A stretch of DNA of 51,255 nucleotides, from contig NZ_NQMR01000055.1 of NCBI RefSeq assembly GCF_002276045.1, forward strand, positions 1-51,255, read 5' to 3'. Shown here one piece after another: positions 19,475-28,630 of this stretch. The position numbers were made by a program, and so were the translations under genes. This stretch comes from Pseudoalteromonas sp. NBT06-2. Its GTDB lineage: Bacteria > Pseudomonadota > Gammaproteobacteria > Enterobacterales > Alteromonadaceae. Each line of letters opens with the position of its first letter. Within the stretch, counting starts at the first letter, position 1. The notes under the pieces were generated by a model that did not search any database, was not told the DNA's origin, and saw only the letters and a program-made list of their open reading frames with translations.

Positions 19475-19579
19475 AATTACGATATCAATATTAATCGAAA
19501 CAAAGTAGAGAAGGAGACATTTTACAGGCACTAAGCCGTTGGATTATAAAGTTCTTTAGGCGTTAACTTAGTTAGTTAA
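19475..19579 (+). pseudogene. Decayed duplicate of the 3' end of the pentapeptide-repeat gene
   Basis: Translating from 19475 gives NYDININRNKVEKETFYRH, stop, AVGL, stop, SSLGVNLVS and stop. This aligns with the end of the intact neighbour (NYDINITRNKVEQATFSRY, EAVKLLDSLGINLVD). Two internal stops show that it is dead. Only the last ~35 codons survive, so it is the stub of a former tandem paralogue or of a partial duplication. Confidence 0.75.
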
Positions 19580-19660
19580 GAAAGATGTTTTTGATAGGTC
19601 GGTTTTAGCAAGAGATTGTTCTAATATATTCAATTCATACTATAGCGGTAACTGAAATAA

Positions 19661-19697
19661 AAATAAATGCGTTGATATTACGCATTTATTCCGTTTT
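19661..19697. terminator. Hairpin, possible terminator
   Basis: AATAAATGCGT (19662-19672) pairs with ACGCATTTATT (19680-19690) across a seven-base loop; CCGTTTTATT follows. It could terminate the pentapeptide-repeat transcript, but the U-run is weak. Confidence 0.45.
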
Positions 19698-19764
19698 ATT
19701 AAGCATTGAGAGTTCGACGGCAGCCAGAGCAGGTTATTGTTTGTCGAACGGCAGCTGCACCTAC

Positions 19765-20078
19765 TATACCCAAACCACTTCAAGATGCAGGATTCAGTTG
19801 GAATTAGAAATGCTTTAGGCAAGGCATTGATTGAAGAACATGGTTATTCCCTTTTCAAAATCAATAACGCTGCATAAAGTATTTATAAACCAACCTTACA
19901 GGGAGTTCTGAGCAAATCATGCTCGTTGTTGCTTGCATGGATGTAGGTACTAGAGCAATGCAGGAGCATATTGCCGGTCCATCTTTTTTTAAGGGAGTAA
20001 CCATTAATGCAAAGATGCGCCTAGATCATGAATTGCTCAGCAGTCCTGAACCTCACATCTTGAAGTGGCTTGGGTATA
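19765..20078. mobile_element. 314-bp MITE-like inverted-repeat element, copy 2
   Basis: Same length and orientation as the copy at 303-616. The differences seen by eye are few (for example TGTATAAAG/TGCATAAAG, GGGACTT/GGGAGTT, ATGCACC/ATGCGCC, TGATCAG/TGCTCAG), which points to recent spread. The ends are TATACCC and GGGTATA. The open frames across it (19640-19822 minus, 19919-20149 plus) are products of the element and not genes. Confidence 0.8.
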
Positions 20079-20261
20079 TAGGTGTCATATCTAATGGTAG
20101 CGCTTTATTATCATTTGAAAGGTTTTTTAATTTTTTTTGTTTAATTTAAGTTTCACTATAAGCTCCATACTGTTTTATTATATAAAGATAAAAAATATTT
20201 TAACTAAATAACGGAATAAATTATCAGTGAAATTTTAACAGGAATGTAACATAAAGAAAGA

Positions 20262-20457
20262 CTAAAGAAGATGTTCCCCAAGACGCGGTTTCAAGTATTG
20301 GTCCTGAACCCAATGGCTCAGGTCGGATATCAGATGCCTTCCGTAGGCTTCTCGGTACATGCCAAGCTTGCTCAATAGAAGGTTAAACTGAATTCCTGGT
20401 AAAAAGTTTATCGGCTCAGGGACGTAACTTGTACGCCTACATCACAGGGAACAATTT
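20262..20457 (+). ncRNA. ssrS: Probable 6S RNA
   Basis: A GC-richer, gene-free block just upstream of ygfB; in enterobacteria 6S RNA lies next to zapA/ygfB/pepP. It begins AGATGTTCCCCAAG, comparable with the 5' part of E. coli 6S (AGATGTTCGCAAG). It closes through TGTTCCC (20272-20278) pairing with GGGAACA (20447-20453). An inner stem pairs GTCCTGA near 20300 with TCAGGGAC near 20415-20425, leaving a large central bubble as in 6S. AGAAGGTTAAACTG resembles E. coli AGAAGCCTTAAAACTG. The 6S family binds sigma70 RNA polymerase. Ends are approximate and no neighbouring zapA is present. Confidence 0.6.
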
Positions 20458-20636
20458 AAGTATATAGGAGTAGCAGAAAACCTCTACATTTTTTTCAAAT
20501 AATTGTTCTGAATGCTTCTAATATAAACAAATGGTTGTTTATTTATTCAAGCTACTGCAATTTAGTGGTTTTGCACTTTGCCCAGTGGTAGCATTAATAA
20601 ATATTCAGAGAACAAAAATCAGGTTTAACATTCGTC

Positions 20637-21203
20637 ATGAATCAAATTGAAGATTACCAAGAAGCTCAGCAAGTATTAGAGCAAAATGAAGTTCATATTA
20701 TGCCCTCTGAAGTTCATGGTGTAATTAGTGGTTTATTAGCGTGTGGTTTAGAAATTCAAAGCGATGAATATTTACAAATTTTAAGCGATATATTTAATGA
20801 AGGACAAAAGTTTAATTGTGAATTAAAAACTTTTTTTTCTGACTTTTATAAATTAGTAACAGCAAATTTAGATAAAGACGACTTATCATTTGAATTATAC
20901 CTCCCCCATGAAGACGAATCTCAATCAGACCAAGCAAATGCGTTGGTAGCTTGGGTTTCGGGTTTCTTATTAGGTTTTGGATTAAAACAGAAAAATTACG
21001 GTAAGTTATCAGCAGATGTAAAAGAAGTGATCACCGACTTTACTGAGATCAGTAAATTAGACACTCACTTTGACGAAACTGAAGATGACGCACAAGCTTT
21101 ACATGAAATTATTGAATATGCACGTATCTCAACAATTTTATGTTTTTCTGAGCTAGGTAAAAGTAATAAAAGTGCCGCACCTCAAAGTAAAACATTACAT
21201 TAA
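20637..21203 (+). CDS. YgfB/UPF0149 family protein
   Basis: 188 aa, acidic. It has the UPF0149 features: EVHGVISGLLACG (~24-36), PDD/LPHEDE mid-region, the WVSGFLLGFGL motif (~104-114), and the C-terminal helix HEIIEYARISTILCF. The family is linked to pepP-ubiH-ubiI in many gammaproteobacteria, as here. Its molecular role is poorly known; in Pseudomonas a homologue affects AmpDh3 and beta-lactam tolerance by acting on a regulator. The SD is weak. The gap of 104 bases to pepP is compatible with one transcript. Confidence 0.9.
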   Translation: MNQIEDYQEAQQVLEQNEVHIMPSEVHGVISGLLACGLEIQSDEYLQILSDIFNEGQKFNCELKTFFSDFYKLVTANLDKDDLSFELYLPHEDESQSDQANALVAWVSGFLLGFGLKQKNYGKLSADVKEVITDFTEISKLDTHFDETEDDAQALHEIIEYARISTILCFSELGKSNKSAAPQSKTLH

Positions 21204-21307
21204 TAGATTTTCTTAAAACCTTCATTAAGATCACTTAGTGAATTTTTTATTTTGGGTAACTGTCAGTTTGTAGCACTCATATATCGACAAAGACTTTTGG
21301 AACAATA

Positions 21308-22606
21308 ATGAACATAACTGAATTTAAAAATCGTCGTGATAATTTATTAAAAAAAATGGATGACAATTCAATCGCTATTATTCCTGCAGGCGTTGAGTTA
21401 ACACGTAGTAGAGATACCGAGTTTCCATTTCGTCAAGACAGTGACTTTTTATATTTAACAGGTTTTTTAGAACCCGAAGCTGTTTTAGTATTATCACCAA
21501 GCGCTCAAAACCAATCTACTTTGTTTTGTCGTAATAAAGATAAAATAGCTGAAATTTGGTGCGGCAGAAGAATAGGTCCACAACGCGCCCAGTCTGAATT
21601 TCTATTTGACCAAACCTTTGCATTATCTGATCTAAAAGATAATTTACTTACATTAGTGAGCGGTCACGCTACGCTTTATTATGGTCAAGGTACCTATGCT
21701 GAATTTGATGAAAAAATTTGGCAGCTTTTAAATACGTTACGCGGAGGTCCTAAAAAAGGCTATAAAGCACCAACAGTGATTAAAGATGTGCGTAATTTAG
21801 TACATGAAATGCGTTTATTTAAATCGCAAAACGAAGTTGAATTAATGCGTAAAGCTGCTGTAATAAGTACACAAGCGCATATTAGAGCAATGAAATATTC
21901 AAAAGCAGGTGCGTTTGAATTTCAATTAGAAGCAGAGCTTCATCATCATTATGCAATGAGCGGTGCACGTTACCCGGCTTATGGCACCATTGTAGGTTCA
22001 GGTGATAATGCTAATATTCTGCATTACACAGAAAATTCAGATATATTAGCCGACGGCGATTTAGTATTAATTGATTCAGGTTGTGAGCTTGAAGGTTATG
22101 CCGCCGATATTACACGTACCTTCCCTGTAAATGGAAAGTTTACGACGCCACAAAAACAGCTTTATCAACTTGTTTTAGATGCACAAATTGCAGCTATGTC
22201 ATTTTACAAACCTGGATCCACCTTAAAGCAAGCATCAGTTGCAGCCACGAAAGTATTAACACAAGGCATGATAGATCTCGGTTTACTAGAGGGTGACCTT
22301 AATGAACTTATTAGCAATGAAGCTTACAAAGCTTTTTATATGCATGGTTTAGGGCATTGGTTAGGTTTAGATGTGCATGATGTAGGCGAATATAAACAAG
22401 ATGAAAAAGAGCGGGTATTTGAACCGGATATGGTATTAACGGTAGAACCTGGAATTTATGTTGCTGCAGACTCTAAAGCGCCAGAGCAATTTAAAGGCAT
22501 AGGTATTCGCATTGAAGATAATATTTTAATCACAGCTGATGGCCACGAAAATTTAACGCAATCGTTACCTAAAACAATAGATGAAATAGAAGGCTTAATG
22601 GCTTAG
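21308..22606 (+). CDS. pepP: Xaa-Pro aminopeptidase P (M24B)
   Basis: 432 aa, typical length. It has the N-terminal aminopeptidase P domain (to ~170) and the pita-bread catalytic domain. The dinuclear metal ligands are visible: D256 (LIDSGC), D267 (AADITRTF), H350 (HGLGHWLGLD), E380 (TVEPGIY) and E403 (IRIEDN). It removes an N-terminal residue preceding proline in the cytosol. SD-like TTTGGAACA precedes ATG. The TAG stop shares its G with an upstream GTG of the next frame, so the ubi genes are in the same operon. Confidence 0.95.
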   Translation: MNITEFKNRRDNLLKKMDDNSIAIIPAGVELTRSRDTEFPFRQDSDFLYLTGFLEPEAVLVLSPSAQNQSTLFCRNKDKIAEIWCGRRIGPQRAQSEFLFDQTFALSDLKDNLLTLVSGHATLYYGQGTYAEFDEKIWQLLNTLRGGPKKGYKAPTVIKDVRNLVHEMRLFKSQNEVELMRKAAVISTQAHIRAMKYSKAGAFEFQLEAELHHHYAMSGARYPAYGTIVGSGDNANILHYTENSDILADGDLVLIDSGCELEGYAADITRTFPVNGKFTTPQKQLYQLVLDAQIAAMSFYKPGSTLKQASVAATKVLTQGMIDLGLLEGDLNELISNEAYKAFYMHGLGHWLGLDVHDVGEYKQDEKERVFEPDMVLTVEPGIYVAADSKAPEQFKGIGIRIEDNILITADGHENLTQSLPKTIDEIEGLMA

Positions 22607-22620
22607 TGGCAGGAGTAGAA

Positions 22621-23862
22621 GTGCAAGAGTTATCAAAAATCACACATCATTTTGATATTGTTATTATCGGTGGCGGTTTAATAGGAGCATCACAGGCTTT
22701 ATGTTTAGCTAAATCATGCCCGAAACTCAAGATTGCGGTTGTTGAAGCAATTGAAGCCACAAAGAAAAATCAACCAAGTTTTGATGATCGCAGTATCGCA
22801 ATCGCACAACAATCAGCGCAATATCTTAAAAAATTTAATTTATTTAATGAAAATTTTAACTATTGTGAAGCCATTAAAACAGTTCAAGTAACGGATAAAG
22901 GGCATTTTGGCAAAGCAAAAATTACCGCTCAGGAATATCAGTTAGATGCGTTAGGTTATGTGGCTGAGGTTAAGCCTTTTGGTCATGCTTTACATCAGCA
23001 ACTTAATGATATAAAAAATATTAAATTATTTTGTCCTGATCAGGTTATTACTCACAGGTTTACTCAAGACTTAGCATTGATCGAACTTAAATCAGGTATT
23101 CAACTATCATCTTCATTAGTTGTTGTGGCTGATGGCGGTCAATCGGTTAGTCGCGCTTTGTTGCATATAGACTTTAAAAAACAAGCCTATAAGCAATCAG
23201 CATTGATTGCGAATATTGAAGTGGCTGGTGGACATAATAATCAGGCTTTTGAGCGATTCACGCAATTTGGCCCTATGGCTTTATTACCCATGAGCCAAAA
23301 TCGATATTCACTAGTGTGGTGCCAATCTCCAGAGCAAATTCAAGAATACCTTGAATTACCAGATAATAAGTTTTTAGAAGCACTTCAAAATGCATTTGGG
23401 TTTAGCGCGGGTCAGTTTACACAAGTCGGTATGAGAGCATGTTATCCATTAGCATTAGGAAGAGCTGAGCGTATTGTGCAACATCGTGTAGCAGTAATTG
23501 GTAATGCAGCCCATTTAGTTCACCCCATAGCAGGGCAGGGCTTTAATTTAGGGTTACGCGATATACAAACTTTGGTCACTAAACTTGAACAAGCCCAAAA
23601 ACACAATAAAGATATTGGCTGTTTTGAAGTGCTGCATGCTTTTGAATTAGCGCGTAAAAAAGATTTGGATACGGTATTAACATTAACCGATGGCTTAGTG
23701 CGTTTATTTTCAAATTCATATCATATGTTGGCACTTACTCGCAGTATTGGGCTTGTTAGTATGGATTTATGCTCAGACATAAAGCAAGCATTAGCAAAAC
23801 AACTTATGGGTAAAATAAAACCACAGTTATCATCAAGCTCAGTTGAGGAATACCTATCATGA
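22621..23862 (+). CDS. ubiH: 2-octaprenyl-6-methoxyphenol hydroxylase (FAD monooxygenase)
   Basis: 413 aa from GTG 22621. The Rossmann FAD motif DIVIIGGGLIGASQAL is near the N-terminus. SFDDRSIAIAQQS is the UbiH-type DxR motif, and the second FAD motif is GNAAHLVHPIAGQGFNLGLRD. It hydroxylates an aromatic intermediate in ubiquinone biosynthesis at the inner face of the membrane. I prefer the GTG at 22621 because AGGAG (22611-22615) sits at a good distance from it; the frame is also open from GTG 22606, overlapping the pepP stop. It overlaps the next gene by four bases (ATGA). Confidence 0.9.
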   Translation: MQELSKITHHFDIVIIGGGLIGASQALCLAKSCPKLKIAVVEAIEATKKNQPSFDDRSIAIAQQSAQYLKKFNLFNENFNYCEAIKTVQVTDKGHFGKAKITAQEYQLDALGYVAEVKPFGHALHQQLNDIKNIKLFCPDQVITHRFTQDLALIELKSGIQLSSSLVVVADGGQSVSRALLHIDFKKQAYKQSALIANIEVAGGHNNQAFERFTQFGPMALLPMSQNRYSLVWCQSPEQIQEYLELPDNKFLEALQNAFGFSAGQFTQVGMRACYPLALGRAERIVQHRVAVIGNAAHLVHPIAGQGFNLGLRDIQTLVTKLEQAQKHNKDIGCFEVLHAFELARKKDLDTVLTLTDGLVRLFSNSYHMLALTRSIGLVSMDLCSDIKQALAKQLMGKIKPQLSSSSVEEYLS

Positions 23863-25058
23863 TGCAAACCCAAGTATGCATTGTCGGCGCAGGTTGTATT
23901 GGATTAACACTCGCTTTGGGTTTAGCTAAAGCAGGAATAGAAGTTGTTGTATTAGATTCTGCATCAGGTGATATAGAAGTAGGTAATGAATTTGGTTTAA
24001 GAGTGAGTGCTTTGAGCCTTGCAAGCCAAGCGTTATTTGAAAAACTGGATGTATGGCAAGGTATTATAACCACTCGTGCACAAAGTTATCAAAAAATGGA
24101 TGTGAGAGATCAAGACTCTTTTGGCAAAATTTCATTTACAGCAGCAGATTTTGATACTGAATATTTAGGTCATATTGTTGAAAATGATGTCATTCGACAA
24201 TCGCTTATTGTTCAATTAAATGAGCAAGCCAGCGCTACATTGATATTTAATACCCACTATACTGAAATTCATCAATCTGAAAATGATGTGTTTCTAACAT
24301 TAGAAAGTGGCCAGCCGATTATTACTAAACTGCTGGTGGCCTGCGATGGAGCAAACTCAAATATTCGTCAGCTCTTTAAAATGCCAATTACCTTTTGGGA
24401 TTACGACCACCACGCAATTGTTGCAACCATTAAAACGCAATTACCACATGATAATGTAGCAAGACAAGTGTTTTTACCTGATGGTCCATTAGCATTTTTA
24501 CCTTTAGCAGAAAAAAATACCCATTCAATCGTATGGTCTACCTCACCTGAAAAAGCAAAAAAACTGCAAGCACTGAGCGATAAAGAGTTTAATAAAATAT
24601 TGATGGCACATTTTGATGGTCAATGTGGTTTATGCGAAGTGGTCAGTGAACGTGCAGCATTTCCTTTAACCATGCGCTACAGTAAAAAATGGCTAGATAA
24701 TCGTGTTGTATTAATGGGTGATGCAGCACATACAATTCATCCTCTAGCGGGCTTAGGTATGAATTTAGGCTTAAAAGATGCGGCTTTAATGATAGATTTA
24801 TTAAGTGAAGGATCACAAAATGAAGCTATTAGCAGCAGGGTCGAGAAACCGCAGTTTGCACCTCATAAAGTATTACGAGAGTATGAACGTACTCGAAAAT
24901 CAGATGCTCAACTGCATATTGCCATGATGCAAGGTTTAAAAGAATTGTTTGAAGGGCAAAACCCTGTCAAAAAGTTGATCCGGGGTATTGGGTTAAATAT
25001 AGTGGACAACCTAGGCCCGTTAAAACACATATTTGGTAAAAGTGCTTTAGGCAAGTAA
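23859..25058 (+). CDS. ubiI: UbiI/VisC-type ubiquinone-pathway FAD hydroxylase
   Basis: 399 aa. N-terminal FAD motif VCIVGAGCIGLTLALGLAKAG; the FGLRVSALSLAS block replaces the UbiH-type DxRSIA motif; second FAD motif MGDAAHTIHPLAGLGMNLG. This architecture and its place directly behind ubiH match UbiI (formerly VisC), the C5-hydroxylase. UbiF is the alternative paralogue, but it is normally unlinked. SD GAGG lies upstream of the overlapping ATGA start, indicating translational coupling to ubiH. Confidence 0.87.
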   Translation: MMQTQVCIVGAGCIGLTLALGLAKAGIEVVVLDSASGDIEVGNEFGLRVSALSLASQALFEKLDVWQGIITTRAQSYQKMDVRDQDSFGKISFTAADFDTEYLGHIVENDVIRQSLIVQLNEQASATLIFNTHYTEIHQSENDVFLTLESGQPIITKLLVACDGANSNIRQLFKMPITFWDYDHHAIVATIKTQLPHDNVARQVFLPDGPLAFLPLAEKNTHSIVWSTSPEKAKKLQALSDKEFNKILMAHFDGQCGLCEVVSERAAFPLTMRYSKKWLDNRVVLMGDAAHTIHPLAGLGMNLGLKDAALMIDLLSEGSQNEAISSRVEKPQFAPHKVLREYERTRKSDAQLHIAMMQGLKELFEGQNPVKKLIRGIGLNIVDNLGPLKHIFGKSALGK

Positions 25059-25144
25059 ATCTGCTGCACAGCTTTACTGGTGGCCACTACGTGGCGAAAG
25101 ACAAATTAAAGTTATTTAAAGCAACTAAGAAACCAAAACATGTC

Positions 25145-25169
25145 ATTCCCGAGTTTTTCTATCGGGAAT
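25145..25169. repeat. Intergenic hairpin
   Basis: Perfect eight-base arms ATTCCCGA and TCGGGAAT with a nine-base loop, no T-run. It lies between ubiI and the next small gene and may be a short repetitive palindrome or a weak terminator. Confidence 0.4.
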
Positions 25170-25201
25170 CTATTAATTGTTAACTTCCTGTAGGAGATCA
25201 A

Positions 25202-25630
25202 GTGGAACTATTTATTGATATTGTAAATAACATAAATAATCGGATAAAAAATAGTGAAGCTCAAACAGTTGAAGAAATTTTTGATTGCCTAAAAATTACC
25301 TGTATTGATAGTAAGTTGGATGAACATATTAATGTTGACAGGGTTGAAATCTATTCTGAATATTATGAGGTTGAAGCTGATAATTATTTTAGGGTAGCTG
25401 TACAGTACTATCTTGAATATTTAATTGATGATGAAGAATATAAACATTATGAAGTAATAGATTGCATTTTTAATGTTTCGAATTCTCAGTTACAAGAAAA
25501 AGCACAACCTATGCTGAGTACACATGAAGTATCAATGAATAAAATGTTTGAGTTAATTGAAGTTAGTATTATTTATCAATTGCTTAAGGATAAGACGTTA
25601 GCGTATCAATTAAGTGGTGAGCAACAGTAA
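25202..25630 (+). CDS. Hypothetical acidic protein
   Basis: 142 aa, not recognised. Strongly acidic and mostly predicted alpha-helical (YYEVEADNYFRVAVQYYLEY, MNKMFELIEVSIIYQLLKD), without a signal peptide or membrane segment. It starts at GTG 25202 behind a good SD (TAGGAGATCAA). It is separated from ubiI by 143 bases and a hairpin, so probably its own unit. The reading frame is clean, and the start and composition make it a likely real gene. Confidence 0.6.
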   Translation: MELFIDIVNNINNRIKNSEAQTVEEIFDCLKITCIDSKLDEHINVDRVEIYSEYYEVEADNYFRVAVQYYLEYLIDDEEYKHYEVIDCIFNVSNSQLQEKAQPMLSTHEVSMNKMFELIEVSIIYQLLKDKTLAYQLSGEQQ

Positions 25631-25811
25631 GCTAACAAACTGCTTAATTAAGATTCATCAAGCTTTCACGCCATTTTCGAAGAAAACCTCCCGTCGCATT
25701 GGTTCACTTTTTAGCTGGACGTTAGATGATTACCTAAAATAGATCAGCATGTTGGTTTTCACTTATTATTTGCAACGCAGTTGCCATTAACAGAACTGCG
25801 TAGCAGATCTG

Positions 25812-26657
25812 TTATTTCAACCTTAGTGTAATAAATTCAGCTAATTTATCAACTGCTTGATCTTCATGTTGGTTTCTTTTAATTAAACTAATACCAATCT
25901 TGCCTAATGCCGGTAAAACAGCGGTACTTCTTTGATGATTAAGTTCAGATGGTACAGTTTGTTTTGTTAATATTGTAATGCCTAAATTACCTTTTAATGC
26001 AGCGGTTAAACCGGCTAAATCAGCATTGGTATAAACAATACGCCACTTTATACCTGCGTTATCTAGCGCATTGATGGCACGTTTACGATATAAACAGCCT
26101 TCAGGTGCAACAACTAATGAGATAACATCGTCAGATGATACGTTTAAGTCACCAACCCAAACTAATTCATCTTCCATAAAAATTGGGTTATCAGAATGAT
26201 CAAGCTGTTCGTTACAGGTTAATACCAAATCAAACTGCTCTCGATTACTAATATGCATCAATTGTTTACTTAATTCGGATTTTATTTCCAAAGATACATC
26301 GGGATAAAGAGAAACAAAGTCTGCAATAATTGACGGCAAAATACTGGCGGCAAATTCACTTGGAATACCTAAACGCACTTTACCAGTGAGTAATTCAGAA
26401 CTGAATTTGTGCAAAATAGAATCATTCATTTGTAAAACTTGTTTAGCAAGTGGTAGTAAAATTTCACCTTGGTGATTTAGTACTTGTCTTTGTCCTTGTT
26501 TTTTAAATAATTTTTTTCCGAGTAATTCTTCTAATCGTTTAATTTGCAAACTGACTGCTGGTTGAGATAAACATAATAATTCGCCTGCTTTGGCAAAACC
26601 GCCTACTTCAACAACAGTAACTAATGCACGTAAAGCATCTGTTGGAATATTTTTCAT
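25812..26657 (-). CDS. LysR-family transcriptional regulator
   Basis: 281 aa. N-terminal winged HTH (AKAGELLCLSQPAVSLQIKR, ~21-40) and the periplasmic-binding-like effector domain (GKVRLGIPSEFAASILPSII from ~91). Slightly shorter than most LysR proteins. It is divergent from the GcvT-like gene with a 130-bp spacer, the usual LysR layout, so it probably controls that gene and perhaps gcvTHP; this is inference. It is not close enough to be named GcvA from sequence alone. A hairpin (AACAGA-CTGC-TAC-GCAG-TCTGTT, 25789-25813) overlaps its stop codon. Confidence 0.92.
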   Translation of the reverse strand: MKNIPTDALRALVTVVEVGGFAKAGELLCLSQPAVSLQIKRLEELLGKKLFKKQGQRQVLNHQGEILLPLAKQVLQMNDSILHKFSSELLTGKVRLGIPSEFAASILPSIIADFVSLYPDVSLEIKSELSKQLMHISNREQFDLVLTCNEQLDHSDNPIFMEDELVWVGDLNVSSDDVISLVVAPEGCLYRKRAINALDNAGIKWRIVYTNADLAGLTAALKGNLGITILTKQTVPSELNHQRSTAVLPALGKIGISLIKRNQHEDQAVDKLAEFITLRLK

Positions 26658-26787
26658 TAGTATTTTCTATTTATCGACCGAATAATATAAGCATTATTTA
26701 TCAATATATTTAAAATTACAATTTGTTGTTGCACTTAAGCAGCAATATAATTTTTAAATATTCTAAAATATCATTAAAGGCACTGTA

Positions 26788-27384
26788 ATGATCATTAATA
26801 CTACGATGTTTGCGAATCATGTATTAGCTTCTGATACTCAAATTAAAAATGCGAATAACTTTACCCTTCATCCACAAAAACAAGTGTTGGATATTGGCGG
26901 AAGTGCAGCATTGCCTTTTTTACGTCATATTTTAGATTCTGATGTTGCTAAATTAACCGTACCAGGCATGGGTATACAAAGTACCTTAAGACCTAAAAAT
27001 ACAGATTTTGAAGTACAACTTGATGTGTATTATTTTTCAGAATCAGCCTATCGCATTATTGTGAATACCACACAACTTGCATTATTTAATGCTTGGTTAT
27101 CTCCGTTTGAAGATATGTACGATATCGATATTATTAATCGTTCAGATTTAGAAGTCATGCTAGTGAGCGGTGATGATGCATTTGATGTATTAGTTGATCA
27201 GTTTAAGTTTACGCCAGGAATACGTTTATCAAATTCACAACAACGCTTTGGCGCACAAAGTGGACGCGTATTTGTAACAGCAATTCATGCAGATAAGCGA
27301 AATAGTTACGAATTACTTGCCAGCCCTACAGAATTAGCTAATTGGCAACAAGAATTTACAAAATTAGGTTTTATAAATAGTTAA
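26788..27384 (+). CDS. Half-length GcvT-like (aminomethyltransferase folate-domain) protein
   Basis: 198 aa. It resembles the N-terminal part of the adjacent Gcv[18 protein letters not shown] (~51-67) against [17 protein letters not shown] in GcvT, then YYFSESAYRIIVNTT against [15 protein letters not shown], and an EVMLVSGDDA segment against [10 protein letters not shown]. It lacks the GWEMP/VSHM start and the whole second half, including [11 protein letters not shown], so it cannot be a normal aminomethyltransferase. The frame is intact with start and stop. It sits between a divergent LysR gene and gcvT, so a folate- or glycine-related regulatory or accessory role is possible but unproven. 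Confidence 0.75.
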   Translation: MIINTTMFANHVLASDTQIKNANNFTLHPQKQVLDIGGSAALPFLRHILDSDVAKLTVPGMGIQSTLRPKNTDFEVQLDVYYFSESAYRIIVNTTQLALFNAWLSPFEDMYDIDIINRSDLEVMLVSGDDAFDVLVDQFKFTPGIRLSNSQQRFGAQSGRVFVTAIHADKRNSYELLASPTELANWQQEFTKLGFINS

Positions 27385-27390
27385 ATATAT

Positions 27391-27419
27391 GTGCTCCTTA
27401 TGCATATCTTATGTATAAT
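27391..27419 (+). promoter_or_regulatory. Candidate sigma70 promoter of gcvT
   Basis: A perfect TATAAT at 27414-27419 preceded by TG, with a poor -35 (GTGCTC) 17 bases upstream. It gives a ~75-85-base leader before gcvT. The leader has no resemblance to a glycine riboswitch that I can see. Confidence 0.4.
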
Positions 27420-27504
27420 CGCGGCCCATGTTATTCCCCTCGTTTAGAGGCCACAGTCCGTTTGGTTTTTATTACCCGGATATTAAATAAAGTGCAGGAA
27501 TATT

Positions 27505-28584
27505 ATGACAAGTAAAACAGTTCTACACGCAAAGCATTTAGAATCAAACGCAAAAATGGTTGATTTTCACGGCTGGGAAATGCCAATCAATTATGGCTCT
27601 CAAATTGAAGAGCATCATGCTGTTCGTCAAGATGCAGGTATGTTCGACGTTTCTCACATGACAATTGTTGATATTAAAGGTGCTGATGCTCAATCATTCC
27701 TTCGCACATTAGTTGCAAACGATGTTGCTAAACTTACTGTTCCAGGTAAAGCACTATATACGGGTATGCTTAATCATGACGGTGGTGTAATTGATGACCT
27801 TATCATTTATTTTTTCTCAGAAACTGAGTATCGTTTAGTTGTAAACTCAGCCACACGTGTTAAAGATTTAGCATGGATTGGTGAAGTTTCAAAAAACTTT
27901 TCGGTTGAAGTTGCAGAACGTCCAGAGTTTGCCATGATTGCAGTGCAAGGTCCTAATGCTAAAGAAAAAACTGCTACAATTTTAAATGCAGATCAAGTTG
28001 CCGCTGTTGAGGGCATGAAACCATTCTTTGGTGTTCAAGCTGGAGAATTATTTATTGCTACAACTGGCTACACAGGTGAAGCAGGTTACGAAATTGTTGT
28101 TCATAACGATGACGCAGCTGATTTATGGCAGAAACTTTTAGACGCAGGCGTTGCACCAGCAGGTTTAGGCGCACGTGATACGTTACGTTTAGAAGCCGGT
28201 ATGAACCTTTACGGTTTAGATATGGATGAAACTGTATCACCTCTTGCTGCAAACATGGGGTGGACGATTGCTTGGGAACCACAAGAGCGTAACTTTATTG
28301 GCCGTGAAGCACTTGTTAAACAAAAAGCGGAAGGTGTCGATAAACTTGTTGGTTTAGTATTAGAAGCTAAAGGCGTTTTACGCGCAGGTAGTAAAGTAGT
28401 TGTTGATGGTGGTGAAGGTGTGATCACATCAGGTACTTTCTCTCCAACGTTAGGTTTTAGTGTTGCACTTGCACGTGTACCAAAAACAGTCGGCGAAACT
28501 GCACAAGTAGAAATGCGTAAAAAATTAGTTGATGTTAAAGTAGTTAAGCCTAGCTTTGTACGTAACGGTAAATCAATAATTTAA
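27505..28584 (+). CDS. gcvT: Glycine cleavage system T protein (aminomethyltransferase)
   Basis: 359 aa, full length. It has the family start ([20 protein letters not shown]), the Asp of AGMFDVSHM (substrate/folate interaction), and [26 protein letters not shown] and the C-terminal beta domain ([11 protein letters not shown]). It transfers the methylene from aminomethyl-lipoyl-GcvH to tetrahydrofolate and releases ammonia. AGGAA (27496-27500) is the SD. gcvH follows after 46 bases. Confidence 0.97.
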   Translation: MTSKTVLHAKHLESNAKMVDFHGWEMPINYGSQIEEHHAVRQDAGMFDVSHMTIVDIKGADAQSFLRTLVANDVAKLTVPGKALYTGMLNHDGGVIDDLIIYFFSETEYRLVVNSATRVKDLAWIGEVSKNFSVEVAERPEFAMIAVQGPNAKEKTATILNADQVAAVEGMKPFFGVQAGELFIATTGYTGEAGYEIVVHNDDAADLWQKLLDAGVAPAGLGARDTLRLEAGMNLYGLDMDETVSPLAANMGWTIAWEPQERNFIGREALVKQKAEGVDKLVGLVLEAKGVLRAGSKVVVDGGEGVITSGTFSPTLGFSVALARVPKTVGETAQVEMRKKLVDVKVVKPSFVRNGKSII

Positions 28585-28630
28585 TGAATTATGGGCTAAT
28601 AGCCTAAATATAGAACTAAGGAACATAAAA

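Noticed and set aside
19919..20149. Open frame of 76 codons, and the minus-strand frame 19640-19822
   Set aside because: Both overlap copy 2 of the 314-bp element; copy 1 does not preserve the same full frame, so they are not genes.
27385..27504. Glycine riboswitch upstream of gcvT
   Set aside because: The leader is only about 80 bases and shows none of the tandem-aptamer conserved stems; no support.
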